From positions 144,275 to 208,274 of the forward strand of contig JAUIAM010000006.1 in the NCBI GenBank assembly GCA_030425485.1: 64,000 nucleotides of DNA, read 5' to 3'. Both the position numbers and the translations under genes were made by a program. Origin of the DNA: Verrucomicrobiia bacterium (lineage in GTDB: Bacteria > Verrucomicrobiota > Verrucomicrobiia > Opitutales > Cerasicoccaceae). Numbering within the stretch: the stretch's first letter is position 1; each line of letters opens with the position of its first letter. This document shows positions 42,312-50,820 of this stretch, piece after piece. Under the pieces are notes generated by a model. It was not told the DNA's origin. It saw only the letters and a program-made list of their open reading frames with translations, and ran no database searches.

Positions 42312-43205
42312 CTAGAGCAGGCCGTCGGCGTGGAGTCGCTCGACCAGCGAGAGGGCAGAGGCGGAGCGGTTGAGGATGTACAGGTGTACGCCGGGCGAAC
42401 CTCTCTCGAACAACTCCTTGATCTGCTGGTGGGCCCAGTCGACGCCGACTTCGAGCGAAGCGGCTTCGTCGTCTTTGACCGCTTCAAGCCGCTTGCCAAG
42501 CTCCTCGGGAAGGGTGGCCTGACAGAAGTCACAGAACTTCGTCACCTGGTCAAAGGAGAGCGCAGGGAGAATGCCGGGGACGATGGGTACCTCGATGCCG
42601 AGCGCGCGGCACTTGTCCTGAAAGCTAAAGAAGTCTGCGTTGCTGAAAAAGAGCTGCGTGGTGATGAAGTCCGCGCCCTGATCGACCTTGTGCTTGAGGT
42701 GGCCGAGGTCGACTTCGAGGCTCGGGGCTTCGGGGTGTTTCTCGGGATAGCCGCCAACGCCGAGGCAGAAGTGTGGGAAGTGCTCGCGGATGAAGGCGAC
42801 CAACTCGGAGCCGTAGGCGAGGCCGTCGGGGTGGGGGACGAAGTCCGTTTTGCCCTTGGGCGGGTCGCCGCGCAGGGTCATGATGTTGCGAAAGCCCGTG
42901 TCCTTGAAACGCTGCAGGATGCCCTTGAGCTCCTCGCGGCTATGGCCGACGCAGGTCAGGTGGGGCATGACTTCGAAGCCAAAAATCTCTTGCAGGAGCT
43001 CACCGTAGTCCAGCGTGCGCTCACGGGTGGAGCCACCGGCCCCGTAGGTGATGGAGACAAAATCGGGGCCAAAGCTTTTCAGTGCGTTTGCCGTGCGCAG
43101 GATGAGGCGTGCGCCCTCCTCGGTCTTGGGCGGGAAGAATTCAACCGAGAGAATCGGCTTGCCTGCACTGAGCATGTCGGAAATGGCGCGTCCGGGTTTT
43201 TTCAT
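42312..43205 (-). CDS. metF: Methylenetetrahydrofolate reductase MetF
   Basis: MetF reduces 5,10-methylene-THF to 5-methyl-THF for methionine synthesis. The 297-residue FAD-barrel protein has SVEFFPPKTEEGARLILRTA at the N-terminus, FVSITYGAGGSTRERTLDYG, MPHLTCVGHSREELKGIL, NIMTLRGDPPKG and the QLFFSNADFFSFQDKCRALG region, all family blocks. Its start is ATG 43205. Just upstream is a palindrome that could be bound by the SahR-like regulator encoded 10 kb away. It is divergent from a cupin gene. Confidence 0.95.
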   Translation of the reverse strand: MKKPGRAISDMLSAGKPILSVEFFPPKTEEGARLILRTANALKSFGPDFVSITYGAGGSTRERTLDYGELLQEIFGFEVMPHLTCVGHSREELKGILQRFKDTGFRNIMTLRGDPPKGKTDFVPHPDGLAYGSELVAFIREHFPHFCLGVGGYPEKHPEAPSLEVDLGHLKHKVDQGADFITTQLFFSNADFFSFQDKCRALGIEVPIVPGILPALSFDQVTKFCDFCQATLPEELGKRLEAVKDDEAASLEVGVDWAHQQIKELFERGSPGVHLYILNRSASALSLVERLHADGLL

Positions 43206-43209
43206 AACG

Positions 43210-43227
43210 CATCAACGTATCTTGATG
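43210..43227. promoter_or_regulatory. Perfect palindrome upstream of metF, candidate SahR-type operator
   Basis: CATCAA-cgtatc-TTGATG is a perfect 6+6 inverted repeat with a 6-bp spacer, ending 5 bp upstream of the metF ATG. On the minus strand a TTTACA element about 20 bp further upstream could be a -35. metF is a core SahR target in the bacteria where SahR was described, so this is a testable operator. I do not know the exact SahR consensus for this phylum. Confidence 0.45.
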
Positions 43228-43304
43228 TAATGATGTGTAAAGTGTAAAATGCAGGGGATCGCATTTCACTCGACGGGGTGATCTTCAGCTAACATTCTGT
43301 GAGC

Positions 43305-43643
43305 ATGCGCAAGGTGGCGAACTTTTTCGAGCTTCCGTCCGGGGAATTGCCGGAGGAGCTGAGCGAGATTTTGCTCAAAGGGGCAGGTGGGTTTCGTCTC
43401 GAGCGTATCATTTCGGAGGGGCAATGCTCGCCGCCGGATTTTTGGTACGATCAGGAAGAGGCCGAGTGGGTCCTGCTTCTGGAAGGGGCGGCCCGGTTGG
43501 AGTTCGAGTCTCCGTCTGAGCTCGTGCAGCTCGCTCCGGGTGATGCGATTCTGATCGCTCCGCATCGGCGGCACCGGGTCGCGTGGACGGATACTGGGCA
43601 GAAAACATTGTGGCTGGCCGTCTTTTTTACGCCAGAAGCATAA
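43305..43643 (+). CDS. Small cupin-domain protein
   Basis: The 112-residue single-domain protein is a cupin: PDFWYDQEEAEWVLLLEGAA in place of the usual G(x)5HxH(x)3-4E(x)6G motif 1, and LAPGDAILIAPHRRHRVAWT as motif 2 (PGD-x-(8)-P-H-R-x-H). Motif 1 lacks the expected His pair (it reads WYDQEEAEW), so metal binding may differ. Such proteins bind small ligands or sugars and are often annotated only as cupins. It is divergent from metF across 99 bp. ATG 43305 is preferred to GTG 43299. Confidence 0.8.
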   Translation: MRKVANFFELPSGELPEELSEILLKGAGGFRLERIISEGQCSPPDFWYDQEEAEWVLLLEGAARLEFESPSELVQLAPGDAILIAPHRRHRVAWTDTGQKTLWLAVFFTPEA

Positions 43644-43696
43644 TTAACCCGTAAAGCTGCTTGCCAAAGGCCCGGCGACCGTTTGCATTGAAAGGC

Positions 43697-44071
43697 ATGG
43701 AAGTTGCATCCTACGTTCCCGTGCTTATCCAGGTCCTGCTGGCCGTCTTCATGGCGGTGGCGATCCTCAGCGCGAGCCATCTCTTTGGCCAGCGTGCGCG
43801 TGGAAACTACATCAAGGATGCCGCTTATGAATGTGGCCTGCCCGCAGAGGGGAAAATCCACCCCAAGTTCAGCGTGAAGTTTTACGTGGTCGCCATGTTG
43901 TTCATCCTTTTTGACATCGAGGTTGTGTTCCTGATCCCGTGGGTGCTGATTTACCGTGAGTTCCTTGCGGCCCACCTGCCGATACTCCTCCCGGTGTTCT
44001 TCTTTCTTTTTATTCTCACTGTAGGCCTGATTTATGAAATGAAGAAGGGCGGATTGAAGTGGGAACGCTAG
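43697..44071 (+). CDS. nuoA: NADH-quinone oxidoreductase subunit A, isolated gene
   Basis: NuoA/NdhC is a three-helix membrane subunit of complex I. The 124-residue sequence has the conserved loop DAAYECGLPAEGKIHPKFSV (with the Cys exposed in the deactive form of the enzyme) and FYVVAMLFILFDIEVVFLIP, including the invariant Asp-Glu of FDIEVVFL. It is followed not by nuoB but by an unrelated gene after 169 bp; no other complex I gene is in the window. The ATG at 43697 gives the family length. Confidence 0.93.
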   Translation: MEVASYVPVLIQVLLAVFMAVAILSASHLFGQRARGNYIKDAAYECGLPAEGKIHPKFSVKFYVVAMLFILFDIEVVFLIPWVLIYREFLAAHLPILLPVFFFLFILTVGLIYEMKKGGLKWER

Positions 44072-44240
44072 CAGGAAGGCAGAAGGAAGAAGTTTGAATT
44101 CAGAAGGCTGCAATCAGCGAGTGATTTTCTTTTCAGGGCGAGGGTCGGACCTCTCGGTTGCCAAAGTGCCGCCAGCGGTTAGCTCACTGCCTGCCCGTTG
44201 CATTCATTTGTTTTTCAGCTTCTAATTTTCCATCTGCTCC

Positions 44241-45596
44241 ATGCGCCTCGACCGTTATATTTCCAAAAACCGTATCATCGACATCGTCAGTCGGGACCTG
44301 GAAGGTGCGATCAAAGAGCTGCTGGAAGTCTGCGAAACGAGCACCCAGAGCTTTGACCAAAAGGAGCTGCTGGAAGACCTGCTCGAGCGAGAGAAGACGA
44401 TGACGACCTACCTCGGCAGTGGCATCGCGTTGCCGCACCTGCGCATCCCCATGAAGCGTCCCTACCTCTTTGCCATCGGGCGTTGCCCGGACGGGCTGGA
44501 GTTTGAGGGGCACGGGGAGTACAAGGACCTGCGCCTGATTTTTCTGCTTCTTGCTTCGGACAAGGAGAAGTCCTACCTCAATGTCCTCGCCTCGCTGGCG
44601 CGGACCTTTCAGGAGCCTGCCGTGGTGGAGCGGTTGATCGAGTCGCCGGACCTCACGACCCTGCGCACGAATGTGGCCACGGCCTTTGGACGGCCCAAGG
44701 ACAAGAAGCGCACCAAGGACAACAAGTTCAACCGCCTTATCCTGCGCGAAGCGGTCAAGATCGCCACCGGGGCCAAATGTTCGGCGGTGATGGTCTTTGG
44801 CGATACCTTTGCCGGGGGCGTGGACATAGCGGACGATTTTGGCGACTTCAAGACGCTGCTCGTGTCGCAGTCGGCCTCAGAAATGTCTCAGGCCAAACGC
44901 GCCTTTAACGCCATCATCCCGGTGCGCTCTTTTGGTAACAACCGCCTCTCGCAGTTGCGCAGCGCCATGCTCATCGGGCTGACCCGCGGTCTGATTAAGA
45001 GCAATGAACGGCTCTGCTGCGTGGGTGGCATCCAGCAAAGCAACCAGTTTGACACCCTGGTGGTGGTCGATGTGGAGCGCGAGTTCCAGTCCGTCTTTAC
45101 CCGTCAGAGCGACATGTTGCCCGCCTCGGTCAAGCCCGAGGTGCTGGAGCGCGTGTTGGGTATCGCGACTGAGCTTTCGGTCGAAGGGCGCGAGGGTAAA
45201 CCGATCGGCACGCTGTTTGTCATCGGCGAGGCGACCAAGATCAAGCCCTACGTCAAGCAGCTCGTGCTGAACCCATTCTATGGCTACGAGCGCGAAGAGC
45301 GAAACATCCTGAACCCCTTTATGGACGAAACGGTGAAGGAGTTTTCCTTCATCGACGGCGCGTTTATCATCAATGGCGATGGTGTGCTCGAAGCCGCTGG
45401 CAGCATGATCCATGCGCCGGACTATATCCACGAACTGCCCAGCGGGCTGGGGACGCGCCACGCGGCGGCCAACGCCATCTCCATCGCCTGCGATTGCATC
45501 GCACTGGTGGTGTCGGCCAGCAGCGGGCAGGTCACGCTCTTCCGTCGCGGGCAGATGCTGCCCCTGATCGAGCGTTCGCAGAGCAGCAGCGTGTAG
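44241..45596 (+). CDS. PTS EIIA-like domain fused to diadenylate cyclase domain
   Basis: Residues 1-150 are a PtsN-type EIIA domain, with the phospho-acceptor His at position 66 in GSGIALPHLRIP and the usual VLASLARTFQEPAVVERLIE helices. Residues about 160-340 form a linker domain with CSAVMVFGDTFAGG that I do not recognise. The C-terminus is a DisA_N/DAC domain: DGAFIINGDGVLEAAGSMI (DGA at 372-374) and the LGTRH motif (403-407), which synthesise c-di-AMP from two ATP. The RHR of characterised cyclases reads RHA here. No membrane helices. A diverged copy of the 84-bp repeat starts at the stop codon. Confidence 0.85.
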   Translation: MRLDRYISKNRIIDIVSRDLEGAIKELLEVCETSTQSFDQKELLEDLLEREKTMTTYLGSGIALPHLRIPMKRPYLFAIGRCPDGLEFEGHGEYKDLRLIFLLLASDKEKSYLNVLASLARTFQEPAVVERLIESPDLTTLRTNVATAFGRPKDKKRTKDNKFNRLILREAVKIATGAKCSAVMVFGDTFAGGVDIADDFGDFKTLLVSQSASEMSQAKRAFNAIIPVRSFGNNRLSQLRSAMLIGLTRGLIKSNERLCCVGGIQQSNQFDTLVVVDVEREFQSVFTRQSDMLPASVKPEVLERVLGIATELSVEGREGKPIGTLFVIGEATKIKPYVKQLVLNPFYGYEREERNILNPFMDETVKEFSFIDGAFIINGDGVLEAAGSMIHAPDYIHELPSGLGTRHAAANAISIACDCIALVVSASSGQVTLFRRGQMLPLIERSQSSSV

Positions 45597-45655
45597 GCTG
45601 TGTTTTCAAACTATCTCATCTTTTTTCACCGCAGAGACGCAGAGCGCAACGGGTC
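45594..45655. repeat. Partial copy of the 84-bp repeat and CACCGCAGAGACGCAGAG stretch
   Basis: TAGGCTGTGTtTTCAAAcTA from the stop codon of the EIIA-DAC gene matches the left end of the repeat at 25062-25145 (TAGGCTGTGTCTTCAAAT). CACCGCAGAGACGCAGAGCG follows near 45629, a relative of the degenerate family at 24.95 and 42.2 kb. The remaining leader up to the porin start at 45861 has no recognisable element. Confidence 0.55.
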
Positions 45656-45860
45656 GATTTCTATCAAATGAGCAGCGTTCGCATCTGGTGGACTAAGCCA
45701 GAGGCAGGCTTGTGTGTTTATGGGATAAATCCCCTTGCCAGCAGGGTTAATGTGGGGTTAATTTATGCTCAAGAGCGATGAGCAACCCCCTGTGCATCAA
45801 ATGCTTTGCGGACATTACCCCCCCGGTCCGTTATCCCATCACCCTCAACCCCATTACCCC

Positions 45861-47303
45861 ATGCCTTACCCCATCTCACGGTATGCCGTCATCGCATACC
45901 TGATCCATGTGTGCCTGCCCCTGTCTGCGGCGGATAATGACGCTGTACTTGCCGAGAAGGACGCTGTCGTCGCCGAAGAACTCCAAGTCGAGCAAACCTC
46001 CCAGCTCTTTAGTGATGACCAACAGCAGGAGCGCATGGACGCGCCGGCCGAGGGCAAGTACAAGGACTACCTGCTGGGTGATGTCTGGGGGGCGCGCTCG
46101 GATTTAGAGCGCTACGGCATGGACTTCAATGTCAGTTTTGCCCTGAATCTGGCGGGTAACCCGGTGGGGGGGCGCACCCAGGCGTTTACCCAGACAAACA
46201 GCACGGGCATCGACTACGGGATCGATTTCGAAAAGCTGGCCGGTTGGGAGGGCTTGACCTTTTTCTCCAGCATGGCGATCCGCAGCGGTAGCTCGCTCTC
46301 GCAGGAGTACCTGGGCAACGTCATCAATGTACAGCAACTTTACGGTAACCAGACCTACCGGCTGGTCGACCTCTACTTTGAGCAGGCTCTGTTTGATGAA
46401 ACCTTCGGCCTCAAGGCCGGGAGAATCGCCCAGTTCGATGATTTTTCGCACTCTACTTCGTTCGGCTATTACATGAATAACGCCTTCGACGGGCAGCCGG
46501 TGGGTTTCTTTTTCATGGGTCCGTTCACGGCCTATCCGGTTTCGACCTGGGGTGCGCTGGCCCGAGGCGGCTTGCTCACCGGGGAGCAGGATGGTATTTA
46601 TGCGATGGTAGGGGCCTACGGGGCAGACTCCTCCCTGCCGGACCCGGGCAACCACGGCACGGACTTCAGTTTCGATTTCAACAATGGAGCCAACATCATG
46701 GTCGAGCTGGGCTACAAGCACGACTGGGCAGAAAACACCAATGGCAACCCGGGCAAGTACGCCGTCGGTGGGTGGTGGTTCACAGGGCCTTTCCAAAAAT
46801 TCAGCGGGGGGCAGGCCGATGGTGCGGGGGGCATTTTTTACTTCATCCACCAAAACCTCTACAACGAGAACAGCGTGGATGGTTCGGACACCGCGCGCAT
46901 GAGCAATCGGCGGGTCTGGGAGACCTCAGATGCGCCCTTTGAGAGCGTGCAGGGGCTCTTCTTCTTCAGTACGGGGCAGTTTGCCAGCGATACAGACGTT
47001 TCCCAGTCGGACTGGTTTGTCAGCAACGGCTTTTACTACCGGGGGCTATTGCCGGATCGGGACAAGGACGTACTTTCGATCGCTTGCGCCTATCTCAGCT
47101 ACGGGGAAGAGTGGGGCCAGTCGCAGGTCCGCCGTGGGCAACTCCCCCAGATCTACGAGGTGGAGCTCGAGCTGAGCTATCGCTACGTGGTGACGGACTA
47201 CTTTTACGTTCAGCCGAACATTCAGGGAATCATTAACCCGCAGGCCCGGGGTTCGCTGCCCGATGCCCTCGTGCTCGGCCTTCAGCTGCAGGTGGACTTT
47301 TAG
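45861..47303 (+). CDS. OprB-family carbohydrate porin
   Basis: The 480-residue outer-membrane protein has a signal peptide (YAVIAYLIHVCLPLSA after ATG 45861) and an acidic periplasmic stretch. The OprB core begins DYLLGDVWGARSDLERYGMD, followed by FNVSFALNLAGNPVGG and the repeated barrel strands (FGLKAGRIAQFDDFS, NGANIMVELGYKHDWA, PDALVLGLQLQVDF at the C-terminal aromatic). OprB proteins admit glucose and other sugars, often induced by carbohydrate supply. An earlier in-frame ATG at 45765 would add a charged His/Pro-rich prefix before the signal peptide and is unlikely. Confidence 0.88.
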   Translation: MPYPISRYAVIAYLIHVCLPLSAADNDAVLAEKDAVVAEELQVEQTSQLFSDDQQQERMDAPAEGKYKDYLLGDVWGARSDLERYGMDFNVSFALNLAGNPVGGRTQAFTQTNSTGIDYGIDFEKLAGWEGLTFFSSMAIRSGSSLSQEYLGNVINVQQLYGNQTYRLVDLYFEQALFDETFGLKAGRIAQFDDFSHSTSFGYYMNNAFDGQPVGFFFMGPFTAYPVSTWGALARGGLLTGEQDGIYAMVGAYGADSSLPDPGNHGTDFSFDFNNGANIMVELGYKHDWAENTNGNPGKYAVGGWWFTGPFQKFSGGQADGAGGIFYFIHQNLYNENSVDGSDTARMSNRRVWETSDAPFESVQGLFFFSTGQFASDTDVSQSDWFVSNGFYYRGLLPDRDKDVLSIACAYLSYGEEWGQSQVRRGQLPQIYEVELELSYRYVVTDYFYVQPNIQGIINPQARGSLPDALVLGLQLQVDF

Positions 47304-47387
47304 GCCAAATTTTCCCCCTGATTTTTTCGCTTGCCAAGTGTGGGCAGGCGGCTAGGGTTCTCCGCTTTTCCCTAAACATTACCAGCC

Positions 47388-47567
47388 ATGCCAAGAGACG
47401 TTGTTGTAATCGAATGCACCGAAGCCCGCAAGGAAGGCAAGCCCGCCTCCCGTTACATGACTTCGCGCAACAAGAAGCTTTCGCAAGAGAAGGTTGAACT
47501 CAAGAAGTACAACCCGCACCTGCGCCGCCACACGGTTCACAAGGAAATCCGTAGCGCCGCCCACTAA
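47388..47567 (+). CDS. rpmG: Ribosomal protein L33 (zinc-free form)
   Basis: The 59-residue protein [20 protein letters not shown] ... [20 protein letters not shown] ... [12 protein letters not shown] is bacterial L33. The CxxC pairs of the zinc-binding form are replaced (only one Cys left, IECTEA, and [12 protein letters not shown] where CPxC would be), so this is the C-minus paralogue type that needs no zinc. It is followed by a strong terminator. It is too short for most automated ORF lists. Confidence 0.95.
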   Translation: MPRDVVVIECTEARKEGKPASRYMTSRNKKLSQEKVELKKYNPHLRRHTVHKEIRSAAH

Positions 47568-47589
47568 GCGAGAAACAGCTTTTTTCACC

Positions 47590-47619
47590 AAACCGGCTTC
47601 CGCGTGAGGCCGGTTTTTT
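47590..47619 (+). terminator. Rho-independent terminator of rpmG
   Basis: AAACCGGC and GCCGGTTT pair around an 11-nt loop (with possible extra CT/AG pairs) and run into six T residues, 22 bp after the rpmG stop codon. Confidence 0.9.
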
Positions 47620-47821
47620 CATGCCTGTTTGGCTGGAGTAAAGCCACAAAGCATGCGGGCTTGTGCGCATCAGCCCTGCTTGGGGCTGAAGGTTAGCCAG
47701 TTGCGACTTTAGTTAAGTCGCTTTATAGGCCCGGTGCGCTCTTAAATGGGTGCACTTTCAGCGCAGGCGCCCGAAGGAGTTGGTAGGCGCTTGGCTGCCC
47801 GAGTGGGGTCGGCTTCCGGAG

Positions 47822-48097
47822 CTAGTTGGAGTCGCCCTGTGTGCGGCGGCTGGCCCGCCAATCGTCACGGTAGTTGCGATGCCAGTCGAGCAGGGCGCGC
47901 TCAAACCCGATGTCGTAGCCCTTTTTCTCAGATTCGAGCCACTTGTGTTTCAAGATTTCTTCGCGTTCTTCCAAAAACTCTTTGTAGACACTAGAACGCT
48001 TCACGAAGTCCCTTCCTTCGGAAGAGGATTTCGCTTTACTGGGGGTTTCTGCTGGCCGGGGCTTCCGGGAAGCGATGGATGATCGCCGTTTTTGCAT
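47822..48097 (-). CDS. Small conserved-looking helical protein
   Basis: The 91-residue product has a basic Ser/Lys/Pro-rich N-terminus and a helical C-terminal half: SSVYKEFLEEREEILKHKWL, ESEKKGYDIGFERALLDWHR. The KHKWLESEKxGYDIGFExALxDW pattern resembles a short motif found in many bacterial proteins of unknown function (DUF4032-like tails and stand-alone small proteins). Start ATG 48097. Three long plus-strand frames overlap it but their composition looks non-coding. Function unknown. Confidence 0.65.
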   Translation of the reverse strand: MQKRRSSIASRKPRPAETPSKAKSSSEGRDFVKRSSVYKEFLEEREEILKHKWLESEKKGYDIGFERALLDWHRNYRDDWRASRRTQGDSN

Positions 48098-48182
48098 TTA
48101 GGTTGCTCTTAGCATGTACTTTTGTGGCGTTTTGTAAAGCTGCTTTACACTTGTTCTATTCACAACTTATCACCACCTGCGG

Positions 48183-49313
48183 CTATTGTCCACCCTGCTG
48201 TGCACCAAGCTTTTCCAGCAGGTCTTGACCGATTTTTAGAAAGGCCGAACCGGCGGGTGAATCCGGTGAGCTAACGACAATCGGTATGCCGCGGTCGCTG
48301 CCCTGCCCAATGGCCGGGTCGAGCGGAACTTTGCCCAGGAAGGGGGTTTCGAGGTGGCGGGCAGCAGCTTCACCCCCACCTTCACCAAAGACCGGTACGT
48401 GGCTGCCGTCCGGGCCGACCAGGTAGCTCATGTTCTCGGCCAGGCCGAGGAGCGGGACGTTGACTTTTTCAAACATCATGGCGCCGCGGCAAGTCACGCT
48501 GACCGCTACGCTCTGCGGGGTGGTCACGATGACTGCGCCGTCCAGCGGCAGGGTCTGCACGAGCGAGAGCTGCGCGTCCCCCGTGCCCGGCGGCAGGTCT
48601 ACCACGAGCACGTCCATTTCGCCCCAGTCGACGTTAGCGGCAAACTGCTGGATGGTCTTCATCACCATCGGGCCGCGCCAGACTACGGGGGTGGACTCGT
48701 CGATGAGAAAGCCCATCGACATGACCCGGATGCCGAAGTTTTCCAGCGGGATGAGCATGTTGCCCTCCACCTCGGGGCGGGCGTTCATGCCCATCATCAT
48801 GGGGACGGAGGGACCGTAAATGTCGCAGTCCATGAGGCCGACGCGCTTGGTGCGGCCTTGGGCGGAGAGAAGTTTGTCAAAGGCGCAGGCGAGGTTGACC
48901 GCAAAGGTGCTCTTGCCCACGCCGCCCTTGCCGCTGGCCACAGCGATGATCTTCTTGACGCCGGGGAGCTGTTGGTGCGCCGGGCCGGAGACGCCCTTGC
49001 CCTGGCCGCCGCCGCTGGGCGGGGGAGGGGTGTTCGGCTTGGTCACGGAGACGGTCACCTCCACGCCCTCGACACCGGGCAGCAGGCTCAGGGCCTGCTC
49101 GACATCCTGCTTGAGCTGGGCCGGCACGCGGGGGTCGGCAGAGGTCACGGCCAGCCCGACCTTGGCCGTGCTGCCTTCGAGCGTGGCCCCGTTTATGAGG
49201 CCGAAGGAGACGATGTCTCGGCTGAAGCCGGGGTACTTAACTTGCTTGAGCGCGTCCAGAAGCTTGCTGTCTATCATAGCGAAGGGACTATCCATGCGAA
49301 AAATGTCCTTCAT
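48183..49313 (-). CDS. Mrp/NBP35-family Fe-S carrier ATPase, CxxC-less
   Basis: The 376-residue protein has an N-terminal MIP18/DUF59 domain (residues 10-95: LLDALKQVKYPGFSRDIVSF) joined by a Pro/Gly linker to a deviant Walker A ATPase, IIAVASGKGGVGKSTFAVNL, with DCDIYGPSVPMMMG and VVDLPPGTGDAQLSLVQTLP. Mrp proteins carry Fe-S clusters between two subunits through a C-terminal CxxC, usually ENMSYF-C-PxC. Here that place reads ENMSYLVGPDGSHVPVFGEG with no Cys. The Walker site is intact. ATG 49313 is preferred over an upstream TTG. Confidence 0.9.
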   Translation of the reverse strand: MKDIFRMDSPFAMIDSKLLDALKQVKYPGFSRDIVSFGLINGATLEGSTAKVGLAVTSADPRVPAQLKQDVEQALSLLPGVEGVEVTVSVTKPNTPPPPSGGGQGKGVSGPAHQQLPGVKKIIAVASGKGGVGKSTFAVNLACAFDKLLSAQGRTKRVGLMDCDIYGPSVPMMMGMNARPEVEGNMLIPLENFGIRVMSMGFLIDESTPVVWRGPMVMKTIQQFAANVDWGEMDVLVVDLPPGTGDAQLSLVQTLPLDGAVIVTTPQSVAVSVTCRGAMMFEKVNVPLLGLAENMSYLVGPDGSHVPVFGEGGGEAAARHLETPFLGKVPLDPAIGQGSDRGIPIVVSSPDSPAGSAFLKIGQDLLEKLGAQQGGQ

Positions 49314-49394
49314 GGCAAGGGCGAGCGGAGAAATTGCGTGCAAAAAACGATTTTCGTTTCAACGCCGGGGCAATGATGTTTGTCTGACCTCGAT

Positions 49395-50615
49395 ATGACA
49401 TTTGCCCGCATCTTTTTGACGTGTCTTTCTTCCATGGTTTTTCTCGCCCTCGCGCCTGCTGCTCAGGCCCAGGGGTATGACGGCGGTGAAATCACTGCCA
49501 GTTATGACGCCGGGACGAAGTCGGTCAGCATCGCCAGCCGCGATGCCAACATCTCCGCCCTGCTGGAGCTGGCCTTCTCCAGCCACGGCGGGTTCAAGGT
49601 CGTGAAGCCCGGTGAGGGCGTCTTCACCTTTACGGTCACCCCCGTGGGCAGCAACGCGGTCAACCTCAAGATACAGTCCGGCAAGCCGCTGGTAACCCAG
49701 CTTGAGGAAACCGTGCGCGGCAACAGCCTGCAGGACGCCGCCCTGCGCGCAGCCGACCTCGCCGTGCTCCGCACCACGGGTGCGCCGGGTTTCTTCGCCG
49801 GTAAGCTCGCCTTTGTCAGCGAGACGGCTGGGCGCCAAGAGATTTATACCAGCGACCTGTTCTTTCGTGAGGTAAAGCGGATGACCCGCGACGGCTCCTA
49901 CTCTCAGCACCCCCGCTGGTCTCCCAACGGCCGCGCCATCCTCTACACCGGCTACTACCACACCGGTTTTCCCGACATTTTCATGATCGACCTCGACACC
50001 AACCGCCGGACCAAGGTGGCAGGGTTTAAGGGCACCAACACGGGCGCAGTCTTTAGCCCCTCCGGGCAAAACATCGCCATGGTGCTCTCGTCTTCCGGTT
50101 CGCCCGAGGTGTACGTATCCGGGCCGCAGGGGGAGAATCCCCGGCTCGTGACCAAGGGAACCTCACGCAGTGTCGAGAGTGATCCGGACTGGTCGCCCGA
50201 CGGCCAGCAGATCGTCCTGACCAGTGACCAGCTTGGCGGGCCGCAGCTCTTCGTGGTTTCAGCCCGTGGCGGTACGCCTTCGCGCCTGCCGACCAACATC
50301 AGCGGCTACTGCACCGAGCCTGCCTGGAATCCCGTGGCCAAGCAAAACAAGATCGCCTTTACCGCCTCCACCCGCGGCGGGCACCAAGTCGCCATCTACG
50401 ATCTGAAGAGCCGTACGAGCAGCTTTCTTACCCGTGGCCCGGGCAGCTTTACCGAGGCGCGCTGGCTCAATGACGGGCGTCACCTCGTGGCCACCCAGAG
50501 CCGCACGGGCTCCAGCACCCTGTGGCTGATCGACAGCGAAACGGGCAAGACCACCAAGCTCCCCTCAGGCCGTCTCGGAAAAATCTCCCAATCTGATTTC
50601 GTCTATCCCCGCTAG
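49395..50615 (+). CDS. TolB-like periplasmic beta-propeller protein
   Basis: The 406-residue product has a signal peptide ending LALAPAAQAQG and an N-terminal non-propeller region to about residue 130. It then carries PD40/WD40-like repeats typical of TolB: QHPRWSPNGRAILYTGYY, GAVFSPSGQNIAMVLSSSGS, DPDWSPDGQQIVLTSDQLGG and the matching later blades. TolB couples the Tol-Pal complex to the outer membrane, but no tolA or pal is nearby, so a generic periplasmic propeller is possible. It is divergent from mrp with 81 bp between. Confidence 0.8.
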   Translation: MTFARIFLTCLSSMVFLALAPAAQAQGYDGGEITASYDAGTKSVSIASRDANISALLELAFSSHGGFKVVKPGEGVFTFTVTPVGSNAVNLKIQSGKPLVTQLEETVRGNSLQDAALRAADLAVLRTTGAPGFFAGKLAFVSETAGRQEIYTSDLFFREVKRMTRDGSYSQHPRWSPNGRAILYTGYYHTGFPDIFMIDLDTNRRTKVAGFKGTNTGAVFSPSGQNIAMVLSSSGSPEVYVSGPQGENPRLVTKGTSRSVESDPDWSPDGQQIVLTSDQLGGPQLFVVSARGGTPSRLPTNISGYCTEPAWNPVAKQNKIAFTASTRGGHQVAIYDLKSRTSSFLTRGPGSFTEARWLNDGRHLVATQSRTGSSTLWLIDSETGKTTKLPSGRLGKISQSDFVYPR

Positions 50616-50689
50616 TTTTCGTTCGCTAAGCCTTCTGAATCAGTCAGAGCTTTTTGCATAAAGGTATAGACTCGCTGTGCTCTGTATTT

Positions 50690-50740
50690 TTACCACAGAT
50701 AACTCGGATAGTTTCGGAATAAACCGTGTGAACCTGCGGA
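50690..50740. repeat. Degenerate CACAGAT-type repeat
   Basis: ACCACAGATAACTCGGATAG followed by CGTGTGAACCTGCGG is related to the family at 52.57 kb, reading as a diverged copy in the opposite order. It lies between the TolB-like and PhoD-like convergent genes. The rest of 50616-50820 has no visible gene. Confidence 0.5.
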
Positions 50741-50820
50741 CGTAACATTCCTAAAGACGCTCTATTGGCCGCAATAGGACATCAGGCATTGTTTGGGATA
50801 AAGGGCAAACCCGTAGCTGC

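Noticed and set aside
45765..45860. Upstream ATG giving the porin a 32-residue N-terminal extension.
   Set aside because: The extension is His/Pro-rich and would precede a good signal peptide that starts at 45861.
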